Program-made: the position numbers and the translations under genes
From: Paracoccaceae bacterium
GTDB taxonomy: Bacteria > Pseudomonadota > Alphaproteobacteria > Rhodobacterales > Rhodobacteraceae
NCBI GenBank assembly: GCA_002746395.1
Contig: NVXA01000007.1
Location: 108,603-116,435, forward strand
Length of the DNA stretch: 7,833 bases
Reading direction: 5' to 3'
Notes under the pieces: model-generated
What the model saw: the letters and a program-made list of their open reading frames with translations, nothing else
Database searches by the model: none
Told to the model about the DNA's origin: nothing
In this document: piece after piece, positions 6,048 to 7,833 of the stretch
Position numbering within the stretch: the stretch's first letter is position 1
Layout of the letters: each line of letters begins with the position of its first letter

Positions 6048-7160
6048 ATGGCAACGGGATTTGATAATGACGTAGTGGTAATCGGCGCAGGCATCTTCGG
6101 CCTGTCCGTCGCATGGGCCTGCGTTAAGCGCGGCCTGTCCGTCACCATCGTTGAAAAAGACACCATCGGCGCAGGCGCCAGCGGCGGCGTTATGGGCGCC
6201 CTTTCCCCCAACGTGCCGGAAAATTGGAGCCCCAAAAAACAGTTCCAGCTAGACGCGCTACTAACCGCACAATCCCACTGGGCCGAGGTTGACGCAACAT
6301 CCGGCCTTTCGTCAGGTTACGACCGTCTTGGTCGTATCATCCCCATCACCAACGCACGCGGCTTGGAACACGCCGAAATCCGCGTCGAGGACGCTAAATC
6401 CCTTTGGGATGGCGAAGCCTTCTGGCACGTCGAAGACCCCGCCAAGTTCAACGGCTGGATATCCCCCGAAGCCGCTCCTTACGGTGTCATACACGAGAAC
6501 TTATCCGCCCGCATCAACCCCCGCCTCGCCTGCTTGTCGCTGGCCAAAGCGCTGCAATCCAAAGGTTGCGAGATACTGGAAGGTTGGGAAATGACCGCAA
6601 TCGGCGACAACCAAATCACAGGCCACAGCGGCACAATACGCGTCCGCGCAATCGTCATGGCGACTGGCGTCGCCTGTTTTCCCTACCTCGAAACCCTTTG
6701 GGGTCGCAACGCAGGCATGGGCGTCAAAGGCCAATCCGCGGTAATGGGCGGGGTAAACGCCACCGATGTGCCGATGATTTTTGGCGATCACACCTACATA
6801 ATCCCCCACGAAAACGGCGATATCGGCGTGGGTTCCACCAGCGAAAACACCTACGACGACCCCTACAGCATCGACGAACAACTCGATACAGTGATCGAAC
6901 GCGCCCTAACAATCTGCCCCGCTCTGCGTCACGCCAAGATCAAACACACATGGGCCAACCTGCGCCCTCGGGCGCGCAAACCAGACCCGATGCTCGGCCC
7001 GATTGACGGTCCCGAAGGCCTGTACATGGCCACCGGCGGCTTCAAAATCGGCTTCGGCATCGCCCATAAATGCGGCGAGGTAGTCGCCGCCATGATCGAC
7101 GGCGAAGCCGTTTTTCTGCCCAAACAGTTTCACGCCAGCTTTGCCGAGGCAAATAAATAG
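6048..7160 (+). CDS. FAD-dependent oxidoreductase of the DAO / MnmC(o)-ThiO-like family
   Basis: A cytoplasmic flavoenzyme of 370 residues that probably oxidises an amine. The N-terminal Rossmann motif VVVIGAGIFGLSVA (9-22) ends in the ribose-binding acid Glu36 of TIVEKD. A GAGASGGVMGALSP segment (41-54), with the ASG-x3-G-x-L-x-P pattern, is shared by glycine oxidase and the MnmC oxidoreductase domain. The second FAD region is IVMATGV (202-208), and the C-terminal FAD loop is LRPRARKPDPMLGPI (305-319) followed by LYMATGGFKIGFGIAH (325-340). Candidate activities are MnmC(o)-like removal of the carboxymethyl group from cmnm5U in tRNA, glycine/sarcosine oxidation, or D-amino-acid dehydrogenation. 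The divergent mnmD neighbour favours the first, but this is inference; no thiazole-synthesis genes are nearby to support ThiO. The start has AAGG 7 bases upstream. No signal peptide or membrane segment is seen. Confidence 0.85.
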   Translation: MATGFDNDVVVIGAGIFGLSVAWACVKRGLSVTIVEKDTIGAGASGGVMGALSPNVPENWSPKKQFQLDALLTAQSHWAEVDATSGLSSGYDRLGRIIPITNARGLEHAEIRVEDAKSLWDGEAFWHVEDPAKFNGWISPEAAPYGVIHENLSARINPRLACLSLAKALQSKGCEILEGWEMTAIGDNQITGHSGTIRVRAIVMATGVACFPYLETLWGRNAGMGVKGQSAVMGGVNATDVPMIFGDHTYIIPHENGDIGVGSTSENTYDDPYSIDEQLDTVIERALTICPALRHAKIKHTWANLRPRARKPDPMLGPIDGPEGLYMATGGFKIGFGIAHKCGEVVAAMIDGEAVFLPKQFHASFAEANK

Positions 7161-7169
7161 GCTACCCTC

Positions 7170-7200
7170 TTGATAACGGTGCTTCCACCACCTTTATATT
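7170..7200 (+). promoter_or_regulatory. Candidate sigma-70-type promoter for trxC
   Basis: The 67-bp gap after the oxidoreductase contains TTGATA (7170-7175) and TATATT (7195-7200) separated by 19 bases, in a locally AT-rich patch 27 bases before the trxC start. The hexamers are good but the spacing is 2 bases longer than ideal; TTATAT one base earlier gives 18. This would let trxC be expressed separately from the upstream gene. Predicted by eye only. Confidence 0.35.
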
Positions 7201-7227
7201 CAATAACCTGAATTTATGGAGTCTCCC

Positions 7228-7665
7228 ATGGCTTACACCAAGAACCTGACCTGTATGTCTTGCAAAACCGTTAACAAGATCCCCGAGGATAAACTCGGCG
7301 CGGGTCCAAAATGCGGAAGCTGCGGTAAACCTTTGGCCGCAGGGCAAGTGCATGACACGGACCTCGCCACCGTTTTGAAGAGCATCACCAACGACGAACT
7401 GCCCGTAGTTGTTGATATGTGGGCACCGTGGTGTGGCCCGTGTCGCACGATGGCACCGGAATTCGACAAAGCCGCGAAAGACCTGAAAACCGTGGCGCGT
7501 TTCGCCAAGATCAACACCGACAAACACCCCAACGCCAGCCAGCGCTATAACATCCGTGGCATTCCGGCCCTTCTGCTGTTCAAGAACGGCAAAGAAATCG
7601 CCCGGCACGCAGGGGTTATGCGCGCGAGCGAACTGGTTAAATGGGTCAAAACCCGATCCATGTAA
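7228..7665 (+). CDS. trxC: Thioredoxin 2 (TrxC), zinc-ribbon thioredoxin
   Basis: A cytoplasmic protein-disulfide reductase. With the start at 7228 it has 145 residues, the usual TrxC length. The N-terminal zinc ribbon uses two CxxC pairs, Cys9/Cys12 and Cys29/Cys32. The thioredoxin fold follows from about residue 42, with active site WAPWCGPC (Cys69 and Cys72 redox pair), the buried Asp63 in VVDMW, and the cis-proline segment RGIPALLLF (Pro113). KNGKEIARHAGV at 119-130 is the usual beta-hairpin. I chose ATG at 7228 because GGAG (7218-7221) lies 6 bases before it; the in-frame ATG at 7216 would add four residues and has no ribosome site. In other bacteria trxC is often induced by oxidative stress, but no such site is visible here. 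Its stop is 9 bp from the stop of the convergent gene on the right. Confidence 0.96.
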   Translation: MAYTKNLTCMSCKTVNKIPEDKLGAGPKCGSCGKPLAAGQVHDTDLATVLKSITNDELPVVVDMWAPWCGPCRTMAPEFDKAAKDLKTVARFAKINTDKHPNASQRYNIRGIPALLLFKNGKEIARHAGVMRASELVKWVKTRSM

Positions 7666-7674
7666 GGCGCAACC

Positions 7675-7833
7675 CTAGCGTATAATGCGCGGATCAGACC
7701 CCATATCAAGGCCTGGAAACACCAGCCCTTCCAACGCTGACCGGTTCACGGCGAACAAATCGCGCAGCGCCCAAGCTGCGTAAGATCGCACGTCTGCGGT
7801 CGGTTCCAGATCGCGGTCCTGATACAAATCCAG
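7675..7833 (-). CDS. C-terminal 52 residues of a DUF1501-family protein, partial
   Basis: A minus-strand open frame enters from the right edge and ends in TAG at 7677-7675. The tail reads LYQDRDLEPTADVRSYAAW, then LRDLFAVNRSALEGLVFPG and finally SDPRIIR. The order LYQ-x-RDL-x-PT-x-D-x-R, a short helix, then ALE-x-x-VFPG is what I recall from the C-terminus of DUF1501 proteins. Those are secreted (often Tat signal-bearing) proteins of unknown function with a sulfatase/alkaline-phosphatase-like fold, frequently paired with DUF1800 proteins. Coding character and stop position are clear. The family call rests on this short tail only, and the N-terminus with any Tat signal is outside the window. 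Confidence 0.75.
   Translation of the reverse strand: MDLYQDRDLEPTADVRSYAAWALRDLFAVNRSALEGLVFPGLDMGSDPRIIR

Noticed and set aside
7216..7227. Upstream ATG for trxC adding Met-Glu-Ser-Pro
   Set aside because: No ribosome site before it, and its own codons contain the GGAG that serves the ATG at 7228.
7681..7686. Perfect TATAAT -10 box on the plus strand
   Set aside because: No -35 element at the right distance, and it would only drive antisense transcription into the DUF1501-like gene.
7667..7690. Hairpin GCGCA...TGCGC as a trxC terminator
   Set aside because: Five-base stem with a 14-base loop and no following T run; not a credible intrinsic terminator.

Overview
The window looks like a chromosomal housekeeping segment from an alphaproteobacterium, most likely Rhodobacterales/Roseobacter-like. 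This rests on protein character (a GAF-containing PtsP directly behind lysC, and a DUF2064/CofC-like transferase with a WWFRHQ segment) and on moderately GC-rich codon use. It is inferred from memory of these families, not from a search. I see no mobile element, CRISPR array, tRNA or rRNA, and no gene-free stretch over 70 bp.

Layout. From 6004 down to 1 the minus strand carries six tightly packed genes in transcription order: mnmD (tRNA wobble-uridine methyltransferase), a DMT/EamA-family exporter, a RidA-family deaminase, lysC (aspartokinase), ptsP (nitrogen-PTS enzyme I) and a DUF2064/TIGR04282 transferase that runs off the left edge. Junctions are a 4-bp ATGA overlap, 1 bp, 65 bp, 11 bp and a 17-bp overlap. 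Only the 65-bp gap before lysC has obvious room for a separate promoter. Divergently, from 6048, the plus strand carries a FAD-dependent DAO-family oxidoreductase, followed after 67 bp by trxC (zinc-ribbon thioredoxin 2). The right edge holds the last 52 codons of a minus-strand gene whose tail resembles DUF1501 proteins, convergent with trxC with 9 bp between the stop codons.

Functional links. lysC opens the aspartate-family amino acid pathway, and ptsP next to it is the PEP-dependent kinase of the nitrogen PTS, whose GAF domain senses nitrogen status in relatives. RidA removes reactive enamine/imine by-products of PLP enzymes, so three neighbouring genes concern amino-acid/nitrogen metabolism. 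mnmD and the divergent oxidoreductase may together do the job of the fused bifunctional enterobacterial MnmC.

The most notable sequence signal is a perfect AGGAGG five bases before an in-frame ATG inside lysC, at the point where aspartokinase beta subunits begin in Bacillus and Corynebacterium. No wholly new system is evident. The window is mostly ordinary, with a few checkable details.
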